Shown piece after piece: positions 53,397 through 64,000 of a stretch of 64,000 bases of DNA. Source of the stretch: Aquarana catesbeiana. Lineage: Eukaryota > Chordata > Amphibia > Anura > Ranidae. Below the pieces are notes generated by a model that was not told the DNA's origin, searched no databases, and saw only the letters and a program-made list of their open reading frames with translations. The DNA is taken from positions 62,553,628 to 62,617,627 of the forward strand of contig NC_133333.1 of the NCBI RefSeq assembly GCF_042186555.1, given 5' to 3'. Position numbers and translations under genes: made by a program. How positions within the stretch are numbered: position 1 is the first letter of the stretch; each line of letters starts with the position of its first letter.

Positions 53397-56300
53397 TTAT
53401 TCGGTTACATCAGCATCAGGTGCTTGGTAGCTGGTGGTGATCCAAGACTCATTCATTTTTATGAAGGTCAGTCGATCGACCGAGTCAGTGGACAGACGCA
53501 CCCTGTGATAGGTTACCACGCCTCCAGCAGCACTGAATGTGCGTTCCGAAAGAACGCTGGATGCAGGACAGGCCAGTAGCTCAATTGCATACTGTGCAAG
53601 CTCTGGCCAGTGATCCATCCTCAAGACCCAGTAACCCAGAGGATTTTCGGTGGGAAAGGAGTCTGATCTTGCCCCTAGGTATTCCTGCACCATGTAAAAC
53701 AGACACTGGCGATGGTTGCTGGAACCGATCATACCTTGGGGCTGCGGACCAAAAAATTGTCTGAACGCATCGGTCAGACGGCCACCTTCTCCACCGCTCC
53801 TTCTTTGACTGACCGAAGCCTCAGCAACACGTTGTCCAGAAACAGGAGTTTGTAACCTCCCAGTCTCTGGGAACGCGTTGCACAGACCTTTCTGCAAGGC
53901 CTCCCGAAGATGTTTCATCCTCTGCTCCCTCTGCGATGGCAAGATAAGGTCCGCAACCTTACCCTTGTAACGTGGATCAAGGAGGGTTGCCAGCCAGTAT
54001 TGGTCCTTCTCCTTGATACCACAAATACGAGGATCCTTACGCAGGCTTTGCAGGATCAGGGAGGCCATGCAGCGTAGGTTTGCTGAGGCATTCGGTCCGG
54101 AGTCCTCTGGGTCACTAAGGACGACATGGTCCGCAGCCACCTCCTCCCAGCCACGTACAAGTCCATGTGTTTCTTGGGACTGATCCCTTAAAGACTGCTG
54201 CTGATGCTGAGTGCCAGGCTCCACCTCCATACTGACACAATCTTCCTCCTCCTCCTCCTCCTCTTCCTCCTCGTCCTCTTCCTGTGTGATCGGCGGGCAC
54301 GCAGGAACACTGTCTGGATAAAGGGGGCCTTGAGAGCTAAGGAAGTCCTCCTCTTCCTGCCTCTGTTCTGCCTCAAGTGCCCTGTCCATTATTCCACGCA
54401 GCGTGTGCTCCAACAGGAGGACAAGGGGGACAGTGTCACTGATGCATGCACTGTCACTGCTCACCATCCTCGTGGCCTCCTTAAATGGTGACAGGACAGT
54501 GCATGCATCCCTGATCATGGCCCACTGACGTGGGGAAAAAAAACCAAGCTCCCCTGACCCTGTCCTGGTGCCATAGTCGCACAGGTACTCATTGATGGCC
54601 CTCTGCTGCGTGTGCAGCCGCTGCAGCATGGCCAACGTTGAGTTCCACCTGGTGGGCATGTCACAGATTAGGCGGTTCTTGGGCAGGTTAAACTCCTTTT
54701 GGAGGTCCGTCAGCTGAGCACTGGCATTATATGACCGGCGGAAATGCACAGACTTTCCTGGCCTGCCTCAGGACATCCTGTAAGCCCGGGTACCTGCCCA
54801 AGAACCGCTGCACCACCAAGTTAAGGACGTGAGCCAAACAGGGCACATGGGTCATTTGTCCCTGTCGGAGGGCAGAGAAGAGGTTGGTGCCATTGTCGCA
54901 AACCACCATTCCTGCCTTAAGTTGGCGTGGCGTCAACCACCTCTGAACCTGCCCCTGCAGAGCTGACAGAACCTCTGCCCCAGTGTGGCTCCTGTCCCCC
55001 AAGCACACCAGCTCAAGCACCGCATGGCATCTTTTGGCCTGCGTACTTGCGTAGCCCCTTGAACGACTACGGAGCACCGCTGGTTCCGAGGAAGAGGCCA
55101 TGGAGGAAGAAGAAGAGGAGGGGGTGGAGGAGAGAGGTGTGTCACAATCATTAGCATTTTGGAGGCGTGGTGGCGGAACAACCTCCAACACTACTGCACC
55201 TTGTCCTGCATCCTTCCCAGCTGCCAGCAGAGTCACCCAATGCGCCGTGAAACTTAGGTAACGTCCCTGTCCATGCCTGCTGGACCATGAGTCAGCGGTA
55301 ATATGCACCTTACCGCTGACCGCCCTGTCCAGCGAGGCATGGACATTGCCTTCCACATGCTGGTAGAGAGCCGGAATCGCCTTCCGTGAGAAAAAGTGGC
55401 GTTTGGGTACCTGCCACTGAGGAACCGCACATTCCACAAACTCACGGAAGGGGGCAGAGTCTACCAACTGAAAAGGCAGCAGTTGAAGTGCTAGCAATTT
55501 TGCCAAGCTAGCATTCAACCGTTGGGCATGTGGATGGCTGGGAGCAAACTTCTTTCGGCGGTGCAGCAGCTGGGGCAGGGAAATTTGCCTGGTACAATCT
55601 GACGTCGGTGTACCAAAATCAGATTGCCCACAAGTACGTGGCTGTGACACACCTAATTCTACACCTTCATTCCTCTCAGTGCAGGTCTCAGAGAGGACTG
55701 AAGGTCTAGTGGGGTTGGAAATCTCAGCTGATGAGGAGCAAGCAGAGGTCCTCTTTGTTCTTTGGTGTGGGTCTTTTAGATACGCTTGCCAACGAACTGC
55801 ATGGCAGGTCAACATATGTCTGGTCAAGCATGTGGTACCCAAGCGGGAGATGTTTTGGCCACGCGAGATACGCTTGAGACATATGTTGCAAATAGCAGCG
55901 GTGCGATCTGATGCACTCGTCTCAAAAAAGGCCCACACCAAAGAACTTTTTGAATAACGTGCAGAGACTGCAGCGCCCTGCACATGTGGAGCTTTGGGGT
56001 GTGATGCAGTCAATGTGCTGCCCTTAGGCTGGCCCCTGGAGGGCATCCTGCCTCGTTGGTGATGTGCCGCCTCCTCCTCCTCCTCCTCCTCCTCTCTCCT
56101 ATCAGGCACCCACGTTGAGTCAGTGACCTCATCATCCCCTCCCTCCTCATCACTGGAGCAAACCTGGCAGTATGCTGCAGCAGGGGGAGCATGACTGCCA
56201 GATTGCTGTCCTTCTTGGGCACCCCCTCTGTCCGTGCTCGTGTTACTGCCTTCATCGAGCTCAGTATCATCATCAGAGCCTTCCAAACGCTGGGCATCCT

Positions 56301-56670
56301 CCTGGAGCATGTACCCAACACTGTGGTCAAACAGTTCGAGGGACTCCTCAGGAGGACATGGTGGGGCTAGGGAAGGAGTCACTGATGACATTGAGCCGAG
56401 GGAAGAGGCCGCTGCTTTGCCAGACAAAGTACCCTGGGCATGGGTGAGAGAGGATGAGGAGGATGAGGACGGCTTGGTCATCCACTCGACCAAGTCTTCC
56501 GCATGTTGCGGCTCAACATGGCCAGCTGCCGAAAAAAAGGCCAAGCATGTCCCATGGCCACGTGCTGATGAGGATGCACCGTCTCCACGACCAGCACTAG
56601 ACACAGAGCCTGCTTGCCCTCTCTTATTGGCTTGTGACTGTCTGCCTCTCCTTCTTGGCCTTCCAGACAT
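53397..56670 (-). pseudogene. hAT (BED-finger) transposase, copy 2, one frameshift
   Basis: ATG at 56670 (MSGRPRRRGRQ) to TAA at 53397-53399, about 1,090 residues. In order: Ser/Glu-rich N-terminus, BED finger CNICLKRISRG...LTRHMLTCH (residues ~260-290), first catalytic Asp in HITADSWSS (~458), second in VVCDNGTNL (~592), CLAHVLNLVVQRFLGRYPGL, MPTRWNSTLAMLQRL, an acidic Glu run (about 54240-54290), and the C-terminal dimerisation block with the catalytic Glu in VLSERTFSAAGG (codon 53544-53546). Compared with copy 1, AC is missing at about 54748 (GCACAGAC versus GCACACAGAC), which shifts the frame. All catalytic residues are otherwise present. I chose this start because both copies share it and the upstream (AT)n cannot be coding. 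Confidence 0.93.
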
Positions 56671-56697
56671 ACTAATGGCCTGTAGCTGCACTAAGCT

Positions 56698-56701
<4 letters not shown>

Positions 56702-56744
<43 letters not shown>
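56702..56744 (+). repeat. (AT)n tract upstream of transposase start
   Basis: About 21 AT units, 30-75 bp upstream of the start codon. It could provide TATA-like sequence, but it is also a simple microsatellite. Confidence 0.85.
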
Positions 56745-56748
<4 letters not shown>

Positions 56749-56799
56749 TGATACTGCAGCTAGCAAAATCAACTGCCTGCCTGTAGTATGAGAACACCA

Positions 56800-59030
56800 T
56801 CAACCTTCTACAGGTAGCTTTAGCTGAACACTGTGAGGTGGACGCACCCCACTAACTTGTAGGTTTAGCAGAACACTGTGAGCAGGACGCACTGCACTAA
56901 CTGTAAATAGTCTAGCTGCCTGACTGTGGTACTAATAGGATTAAAATAACACCAGCAATTTTCTTCAGGTAGCTGTATTTACTGTAACAAGACAAGCCTG
57001 CCTGTCAGTAAGAAGATAACAGAAACGGATCTAGCTGAACACTGAGCAGGACGCACCCCACTAGCTTGTAGGTTTAGCTGAACACTGTGAGGTGGACGCA
57101 CCCCACTAACTTGTAGGTTTAGCTGAACACTGTGAGCAGGACGCACCCCACTAACTTGTAGGTTTAGCAGAACACTGTGAGCAGGACGCACTGCACTAAC
57201 TGTAAATAGTCTAGCTGCCTGACTGTGGTACTAATAGGATCAAAAGAACACCAGCAATTTTCTTTAAAATACTGTAACAAGACAAGCCTGCCTGTCAGTA
57301 AGAAGATAACAGGAATGGATCTAGCTGTACACTGTGAGCAGGACGCACCCCACTAGCTTGTAGGTTTAGCTGAACACTGTGAGGTGGACGCACCCCGCTA
57401 ACTTGTAGGTTTAGCTGAACACTGTGAGCAGGACGCACCCCACTAACTTGTAGGTCTAGCAGAACACTGTGAGCAGGACGCACTGCACTAACTGTAAATA
57501 GTCTAGCTGCCTGACTGTGGTACTAATAGGATCAAAAGAACACCAGCAATTTTCTTCAGGTAGCTGTATTTACTGTAACAAGACAAGCCTGCCTGTCAGT
57601 AAGAAGATAACAGGAACGGATCTAGCTGAACACTGTGAGCAGGACGCACCCCACTAGCTTGTAGGTTTAGCTGAACACTGTGAGGTGGACGCATCCCACT
57701 AACTTGTAGGTTTAGCTGAACACTGTGAGCAGGACGCACCCCACTAACTTGTAGGTTTAGCAGAACACTGTGAGCAGGACGCACTGCACTAACTGTAAAT
57801 AGTCTAGCTGCCTGACTGTGGTACTAATAGGATCAAAAGAACACCAGCAATTTTCTTCAGGTAGCTGTATTTACTGTAACAAGACAAGCCTGCCTGTCAG
57901 TAAGAAGATAACAGAAACGGATCTAGCTGAACACTGTGAGCAGGACGCACCCCACTAGCTTGTAGGTTTAGCTGAACACTGTGAGGTGGACGCACCCCAC
58001 TAACTTGTAGGTTTAGCTGAACACTGTGAGCAGGACGCACCCCACTAACTTGTAGGTTTAGCAGAACACTGTGAGCAGGACGCACTGCACTAACTGTAAA
58101 TAGTCTAGCTGCCTGACTGTGGTACTAATAGGATCAAAAGAACACCAGCAATTTTCTTCAGGTAGCTGTATTTACTGTAACAAGACAAGCCTGCCTGTCA
58201 GTAAGAAGATAACAGAAACGGATCTAGCTGAACACTGTGAGCAGGACGCACCACACTAGCTTGTAGGTTTAGCTGAACACTGTGAGGTGGACGCACCCCA
58301 CTAACTTGTAGGTTTAGCTGAACACTGTAAGCAGGACGCACCCCAATAACTTGTAGGTTTAGCAGAACACTGTGAGCAGGACGCACTGCACTAACTGTAA
58401 ATAGTCTAGCTGCCTGACTGTGGTACTAATAGGATCAAAAGAACACCAGCAATTTTCTTCAGGTAGCTGTATTTACTGTAACAAGACAAGCCTGCCTGTT
58501 AGTAAGAAGATAACAGAAACGGATCTAGCTGAACACTGTGAGCAGGACGCACCCCATTAGCTTGTAGGTTTAGCTGAACACTGTGAGGTGGACGCACCCC
58601 ACTAACTTGTAGGTTTAGCTGAACACTGTGAGCAGGATGCACCCCACTTACTTGTAGGTTTAGCAGAACACTGTGGGCAGGACGCACTGCACTAACTGTA
58701 AATAGTCTAGCTGCCTGACTGTGGTACTAATAGGATCAAAAGAACACCAGTAATTTTCTTTAAAATACTGTAACAAGACAAGCCTGCCTGTCAGTAAGAA
58801 GATAACAGGAACGGATCTAGCTGAACACTGTGAGCAGGACGCACTGCACTAAATGTAAATAGTCTAGCTGCCTGACTGTGGTACTAATAGGATCAAAAGA
58901 ACACCAGTAATTTTCTTCAAAATACTGTAACAAGACAAGCCTGCCTGTCAGTAGGAATATAACAGGAACGGATCTAGCTGAACACTGTGAGCAGGACGCA
59001 CTGCACTAAATGTAAATAGTCTAGAAGATA
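56800..59030 (-). repeat. 301 bp higher-order tandem repeats in hAT copy 2
   Basis: Phase markers (CTGCCTGTCAGTAAGAAGAT) recur at 57295, 57596, 57897, 58198 and 58499, exactly 301 bp apart, with shorter units at both ends. Each unit contains three to four ~46 bp subunits of GTAGGTTTAGCTGAACACTG followed by GACGCACCCCACTAACTT. Units are almost identical, so the expansion is recent. Confidence 0.95.
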
Positions 59031-59060
59031 ACAGGAACGGATCTAGCTAAACTGAATACA

Positions 59061-59062
<2 letters not shown>

Positions 59063-59124
<62 letters not shown>
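59063..59124 (+). repeat. (AT)n microsatellite in hAT copy 2
   Basis: About 30 AT units, at the same place as the AT tracts in the palindrome arms of copy 1. Confidence 0.95.
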
Positions 59125-59127
<3 letters not shown>

Positions 59128-59316
59128 ACACCTGGGATGCATATATATACACAATACACTTTAAGTGCAGCTAACTGACTGACTGTCCTGCCTAATCTAG
59201 CTGACTCAAATGAAATGACACTGTCTCTCTCTCTCTCTAAGCACACCGGAACACACTGCACAGGGCCGCCGTGCAGGCGGCCTTATATAGTGTGGGGCGT
59301 GTACTAAATCCCCTGA

Positions 59317-59407
59317 GCCATAATTGGCCAAAGCCTCCTTGGCTTTGGCCAATTATGGCTCTCTGTTAAGGCGGCGCTGTGATTGGCCAAGCATGCGGGT
59401 CATAGTG
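59317..59407. repeat. Two subterminal hairpins of hAT copy 2
   Basis: GAGCCATAATTGGCCAAAGCC with its complement (to about 59363), then GATTGGCCAAGCATGC and its complement around the 10 nt loop GGGTCATAGT. The second hairpin corresponds exactly to the centre of the copy 1 palindrome. Such hairpins may be transposase binding sites. Confidence 0.85.
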
Positions 59408-59591
59408 CATGCTTGGCCAATCATCAGCAAGCAATGCACTGCGATGCCGCAGTGAATTATGGGCCGTGGCGCGCCACACGAATTTGGCGCGAACGGCCCA
59501 TATCGTTCGCAATTCGGCGAACGATCGAACAGCCGATGTTCGAGTCGAACATGGGTTCGACGCGAACACGAAGCTCATCCCTAGTACTGGG

Positions 59592-61018
59592 CTTTACAGT
59601 GATTTTAATTTCAGGAAAGTTTATTCACTCCAAAATGAAATGCTAAAAAGCATACTCACTTTTGAAATACCTTCTCCGGGTCGCCAAATGTACTGACAAT
59701 TTTCTTATGAATTTTTGCATTAGCATTTGTTCAAAAATCCACTAATGTAGAGCCAACTCAAAGCTAGCCATATACTATGGATTTCAGGCCATTCCCAATG
59801 AATAAGTGGAAATTTGCTCCATGGGTGGCTCCCAGCTCGTAACCTTTGATTGAAAAATTGTCGGAAACCGATGGAAAATTGCAATCAGATGCAGCCACAG
59901 TTGGGGTTGTTCTGACAGCCACTGGTACCTGTTGTCAGAATATAGTAGTCACAGCTGGAAATTCTTCTACCACGCTTGTATTGCATGGATGAAGGAATCT
60001 GTTAATGCTGGTTCACAGCAGATACAGTCCAGTGCGTTTTTATTCTGCGCATAAAAAACGCATCCAACAGTGTTTAACATGGATTCCAATTGCCCGAGTT
60101 TATACCTACAGTGCAGTCAACAAAAGTAGAATATATTGCACCTTTTCTGTATAACATGCATCTGCACCGGGATGTATCAGCACTCAACTGAAAAAAAGGA
60201 GGGGGAAAATGCACTGGAATGCATCAAAAAAGCACCACACGCATAAGTTAAAAAAACATAAAAAATGCATCGAATGCATAAAAAAACATGCATGCCGAAA
60301 TGCCTCCAGAGAGCAGAACTTGCGGTGTGAACCGGCTCTTACGGCAATAGATGGATCTTTTTTTTTTCATCAGCCAACTTCCTGATGGAAAAAAATTTAA
60401 CAGATTCCCCCATTCACACATTTGACGTATAAATCTACACCACTGCGCTATTGTATTCTGACAGCGGGACCCCACTGCCTGAATACACTGATCAGCGCTA
60501 AAGATGATTGGCTGCAGGCGCTAATCGAATGAAGTATTTTCAACATTCCTGTTTGAATCGTTAGATCGAATTCACTCGAGCGGGAACGGCCACAGATAGA
60601 TTGAAATTCGCCCAGTCCCTGCTGAATCGGTCAAATTTAGATCCATCAATGATCAGCTTTAAGCCTAGTACACGCTATTAGAAAATCAGACAAAAATATC
60701 TGTATTTGGAATGATCATTCGATTTTCTGTTTTTTTAGTACATTGCTTTTAAGAGTCTATATGGATTATTCAGACAAAAATCTCCCAAAGGACATGTTGT
60801 AAGTTTTTTCTTGTTAGTTATCATAAAGAGAAAAAATTTCCAACATGTCCATTCAGAGATTTTTATCATTGTATAAAAATCAAATGAGCAAGTATCTTGC
60901 CTCTTGGGGGATCAGGGAGGATAGTTTTTCCCCTGCAGGAGCAAATTGGATCATGCTTTGCTGGAGTTTTTTTTACCTTCCTCTGGATCAATTGTGGGTA
61001 CAGGATTGCATATATAGG
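59592..61018 (+). repeat. Repeat unit copy 2 (right flank of hAT)
   Basis: 59752 onward is collinear with copy 1 (47700-49583) without the TTAA MITE. The GGTTCACAC MITE copy is at 60003-60345. No coding. Confidence 0.85.
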
Positions 61019-61020
61019 GG

Positions 61021-61068
<48 letters not shown>
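61019..61068 (+). repeat. (AT)n(AC)n microsatellite
   Basis: TATATATA followed by about 16 CA units, immediately before the Tc1 terminus CAGTGCC. Confidence 0.95.
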
Positions 61069-61072
<4 letters not shown>

Positions 61073-61372
61073 GCCTTGCAAAAGTATTCACCCCCTTGGC
61101 ATTTTTCATGTTTTGTTACATTACAGCCTTTAGTTCAATGTTTTTTTAATCTGAGTTATATGTGATGGATCAGAACACAATAGTCTAAGTTGGTGACGTA
61201 AAATTAGAAAAATATATGCATAAAGCAATTTTTCATAAAAAAAAACTGATAATTGGCATGTGCGTATGTATTCATCCCCTTTGTTATGAAGCCCATAAAA
61301 AGCTCTGGTGCAACCAATTACCTTCAGAAGTCACATAATTAGTGAAGTGATGTCCACCTGTGTGCAATCTAA

Positions 61373-61794
61373 TGCCCCGTACACACAGTCGGATTTTCCT
61401 ATGGAAAATGTTCGATGGGACCTTGTTGTCGGAAATTCCAACCGTGTGTAGGCTCCATCACACATTTTCCATAGGAATTTCCATCACACAAAATTTGAGA
61501 TCTGGATCTCAAATTTTCCGACAACAAAATCCGTTGTTGGAAATTCCGATTGTGTGTACACAATTCCAACGCACAAAGTTCCACGCATGCTCGGAATCAA
61601 GCAGAAGAGCCGCACTAGCTATTGAACTTCATTTTTCTCGGCTTGTTGTACGTGTTGTACGTCACCACGTTCTTGACATTCGGAATTTCCAATCAACTTT
61701 GTGTGACTGTGTGTATGCAAGACAAGTTTGAGCCAACATCCATCGGAAAAAAAACATGGATTTTGTTGTCGGAAAATTCTGTGTGTACAGGGCA
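61373..61794. mobile_element. 422 bp MITE, TAA-flanked (PIF/Harbinger type)
   Basis: Ends TGCCCCGTACACACAG and CTGTGTGTACAGGGCA form inverted repeats. TAA lies at 61370-61372 and 61795-61797, the 3 bp target type of Harbinger elements. Inner GTCGGAAATTCC words are also inverted. Confidence 0.8.
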
Positions 61795-61799
61795 TAAGT

Positions 61800-62939
61800 C
61801 ACAATGTAGATACTTGCCAGCACACCAAGAATCAGCACAAGGTGGCGTCCAAATGGTTTAGTTTATTGCATGATCACAACACAAAGAGGTGCAACGTTTC
61901 GGAGTCACGCAGTCTACATTGTGACTTGAACCAGTATCCAGCTGGTTGTTGCTGCAGCTTCCAACCTTTATAGCTTATACCAGGAACGTGTGCGATGAGA
62001 ATGTCAGGAAAGAGGCAAGTACCAGACTCGCCAATATCGCTGCCTTCCTTCACACATGCACGGTAGAGTGGCACTCCGGCGCTTCCCTGGGCACAATACA
62101 GCGAAACGGCTAATGCGCGTGCGCAATTTGGCTAAACGGCTAATGTTTGTGTGCAATTCAGCTAAACAGCTAATGCGCGTGCGTGATTCAGCGTAACGCG
62201 AACGCGCGTACGCAATAGCGCGCACAACATGAGCCTCCCATTGGCCTATAAAAGCCACTCTGTGCCATGACCAGATTGCTGGTTTGTCTTTCAGCTCCCC
62301 ATGTGTTTCCTGCTTTGTATCCTGATTCTTGATTACCTGTTGTGACCCGGATTGACCTTGAGCTGCTCTGATCTCTACCTGCATCTGACCCTCGGCTTGC
62401 CTCTCGGACTTCTCCACTTGCTTACTGTGTTTGACCCTTGGCCTGTGTATGGATATTGCTTCCTGTCTCCAGTGATTGAACCTCAGCCTGCTCCTGGACT
62501 TTGCTATTGTCTTCAGTGCTCGACCCCTGGCTTGCTCACAGACTTTGCTTCCAGTCACCTGTGTTTGACCCTCGGCCTGCCTACGGACTTTTGCTATCAA
62601 TCTTCAGTACTAGTCATCAGCCTGCTGACAGACCTGCTAACAGTCCTTGCACTAGACTGTGTTGCCTATCTAAAGACTCTTACTAGTCCACCGGCCTGTT
62701 GTTGGATCAGCTGTTTATCCTTCTTCCTGAGCTTCAGCACCTTCCAGTCCTGCACAGCTCTCTCCCTGCCGGTGACCTTCACGCAAGACCTGCCCAGCCT
62801 GCTGGTGACTCGTGCCTCTTTGTGCCCTTCACCCCCTGTACCATCTCCAGGAGTGGAGTGCGCTTAGTCGCAAGAGGTTACCGCTCTCAGCATCTCAGCC
62901 TCGGTGAGTACCCTTATCTGACAGGGAATATGAAACATT
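61800..62939. mobile_element. Composite insertion with 13 bp target duplication
   Basis: Bounded by ACAGGGCATAAGT at 61787-61799 and 62940-62952. Without the LTR inside it is about 218 bp, with GTCACAATGTAGA and its complement TCTACATTGTGAC at 61799-61925. A variable-length, long duplication suggests a retroposed sequence; the source is unknown. Confidence 0.65.
62002..62923 (+). mobile_element. Second solo LTR (922 bp)
   Basis: Starts TGTCAGGAAAG, ends TTATCTGACA; flanks GAGAA (61997-62001) and GGGAA (62924-62928), a 5 bp duplication with one mismatch. A TATA-like CCTATAAAAGCC is at about 62245 and the right part is CCTGCCT-rich. Same TGTCAG/CTGACA ends as the LTR at 34662, so probably a related family. 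Confidence 0.8.
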
Positions 62940-63046
62940 ACAGGGCATAAGTGTCACATGATCTGTCATTACATATAAAACACCTTTTTGAAAGTCCACA
63001 GAGGCTGTAACACCTGAGCAAGAGGCACCACTAACCAAATACTGCC

Positions 63047-64000
63047 ATGAAGACTAAGGAACTCTCCAAACATGTAAGCGACAATGTTGTTGAGAAGTAC
63101 AAGTCAGGGTTAGGTTATAAAAAAATATCCAAATCTTTGATGATCCCTAGGAGCACCATCAAATCTATCATAACCAAATGGAAAGAACACGGCACAACAG
63201 AAAACCTGCCAGGAGACAGGCGCACACCAAAACTCACGGACCGGGCAAGGAGGGCATTAATCAGAGAAGCAGCACAGAGACCTAAGGTAACCCTGGAGGA
63301 GCTGCAGAGTTCCACAGCAGAGACTGGAATATCTGTACATAGGACGGAAATAAGCCATACGCTCCATAGAGTTGGGCTTTATGGCAGAGTGGCCAGAAGA
63401 AAGCCATTACTTTCAGCAAAGAACAAAATGGCACGTTTTGAGTTTGCAAAAAGGCATGTGGGAGACTCCCAAAATGTATGGAGGAAGGTGTTCTGTTCTG
63501 ATGAGACTAAAATTGAACTTTTTGGCCATCAAAGAAAACGCCATGTCTGGCGCAAACTCAACACATCACATAACCCAAAGAACACCATCAGTCTGGACTG
63601 GGAAGCTGGTCAGAGTTGAGGGAAAGATGGATGGTGCTAAATACAGAGATATTCTTGCGCTAAACCTGTACCACTCTGGTTGTGATTTGAGGCTAGGACG
63701 GAGGTTCACCTTCCAGCAGGACAATGACCCCAAACACACTGCTAAAGCAACACTGAGCGGTTTAAGGGGTAACATGTAAATGTGTTGAAATGGCCTAGTC
63801 AAAGCCCAGACCTCAATCTAATAGAAAATCTGTGGTCAGACTTAAAGATTGCTGTTCACAAGCGCAAACCATCCAACCTGAAGGAGCTGGAGCAGTTTTG
63901 CAAGGAGGAATGGGCAAAAATCCCAGTGGTAAGATGTGGCAAGCTCATAGAGACTTATCCAAAGCGACTTGGAGCTGTGATAGCCGCATAATGCGGCTCT
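63047..64000 (+). pseudogene. Tc1-like DD34E transposase, damaged
   Basis: ATG 63047 starts MKTKELSKHVSDNVVEKYKS. The N-terminal paired-like helix-turn-helix region contains GYKKISKSLMIPRSTIKSII. Catalytic Asp 1 is in FCSDETKIELF (63500-63502), Asp 2 in FQQDNDPKHTA (63720-63722), and Glu in SPDLNLIENLW (63824-63826); with one lost base this gives the DD34E spacing of Tc1. About 50 bp are missing near 63595, removing the expected HGGGSVMVWG segment and shifting frame. A lost base near 63752 and a nonsense change follow. The last visible frame runs to the window end. Confidence 0.93.

Larger units (their letters stand above)
51861..59583 (-). mobile_element. hAT transposon copy 2, 7.7 kb, both termini present
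   Basis: Terminal inverted repeats TAGGGATGAGC ... GCTCATCCCTA, flanked by an exact 8 bp duplication GTACTGGG, which defines a hAT insertion precisely. On the minus strand the order is 5' terminus (59583), subterminal hairpins, AT tract, ~300 bp tandem repeats, a short AT tract next to the start codon, the transposase, then a 3' region with ~140 bp repeats. Flanking host sequence rejoins at the target. Only the frameshift in the transposase visibly prevents autonomy. Confidence 0.97.
61069..64000 (+). mobile_element. Tc1-like transposon, interrupted, 3' end outside the window
   Basis: Starts with CAGTGCCTTGCAAAAGTATT, a well-known Tc1-type terminus, then the 5' UTR to 61372. Two insertions follow (a TAA-flanked MITE and a composite insertion), then the UTR resumes at about 62953 and the transposase starts at 63047. 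The 3' terminus lies beyond 64000. Confidence 0.9.

Noticed and set aside
56979..58687. Series of near-identical 62-70 codon minus-strand frames spaced 301 bp apart
   Set aside because: Shadows of the tandem repeat. They have no start context or conservation beyond the DNA repeat.
56800..59030. CRISPR-like array
   Set aside because: Units are 301 bp tandem repeats with no unique spacers, and the context is a eukaryotic transposon.

Overview
The window looks like a gene-poor, transposon-dense piece of an amphibian nuclear genome, most likely a ranid frog. The reasons are the mix of L1/Tx1-like, L2 and CR1 LINEs, a Penelope-like element, a DIRS/Ngaro element, hAT and Tc1 transposons, and several TTAA-flanked palindromic repeat families of a type I associate with ranid genomes (from memory, no search was run). 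I found no intact host gene, no rRNA or tRNA gene and no prokaryotic content. Nearly every long open frame is a transposase, a reverse transcriptase or a tandem repeat that happens to be open.

Layout, left to right. 1-10.26 kb: two L1-like LINE tails. The second is split by a rearranged hAT transposon (copy 1) that ends in a ~1.2 kb palindrome, and its 3' end carries an L2 LINE flanked by ~465 bp direct duplicates. 10.26-15.15 kb: an unrecognised coding-like tract, then CTGATGAG-type minisatellites split by a hAT-type element that contains a 1.55 kb array of a 23 bp satellite, then an inverted minisatellite pair. 15.15-20.1 kb: a CR1 LINE (antisense) broken by three nested elements, and an antisense Tc1 5' end. 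20.1-29.6 kb: a Penelope-like element with inverted terminal repeats that carry degenerate hammerhead-ribozyme motifs. It is split inside its RT by an LTR element with one unfamiliar ORF, and that ORF is split by a hAT element that is itself split by an inverted copy of its own family.

29.6-36.5 kb: an antisense L2, nested TTAA elements, and a CR1 3' end split by a solo LTR. 36.5-42.7 kb: an L1-like ORF2 with an L2 insertion, a TATG microsatellite field, and a hAT-type element with a 22 bp satellite. 42.7-46.75 kb: a minus-strand Ngaro-like element with a SAP-like gag N-terminus and a ~180 bp satellite upstream. 46.75-51.86 kb and 59.6-61.0 kb: degenerate copies of a repeat unit. 51.86-59.58 kb: a nearly complete 7.7 kb hAT transposon (copy 2) with TIRs, an 8 bp target duplication and a ~1,090-residue transposase broken by one 2 bp frameshift. 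61.07-64.0 kb: a Tc1 element with a DD34E transposase, interrupted by a TAA-flanked MITE and by a composite insertion carrying a second solo LTR.

The region is best read as a stack of insertions whose order can be recovered from target-site duplications. All element genes are broken by frameshifts, stops, deletions or insertions, so they are not expected to act together. The most interesting items are the hAT palindrome, the giant L2 target duplication, the hammerhead-bearing Penelope ends, and the single-ORF LTR element, whose reading frame is restored exactly when the nested hAT insertion is removed.
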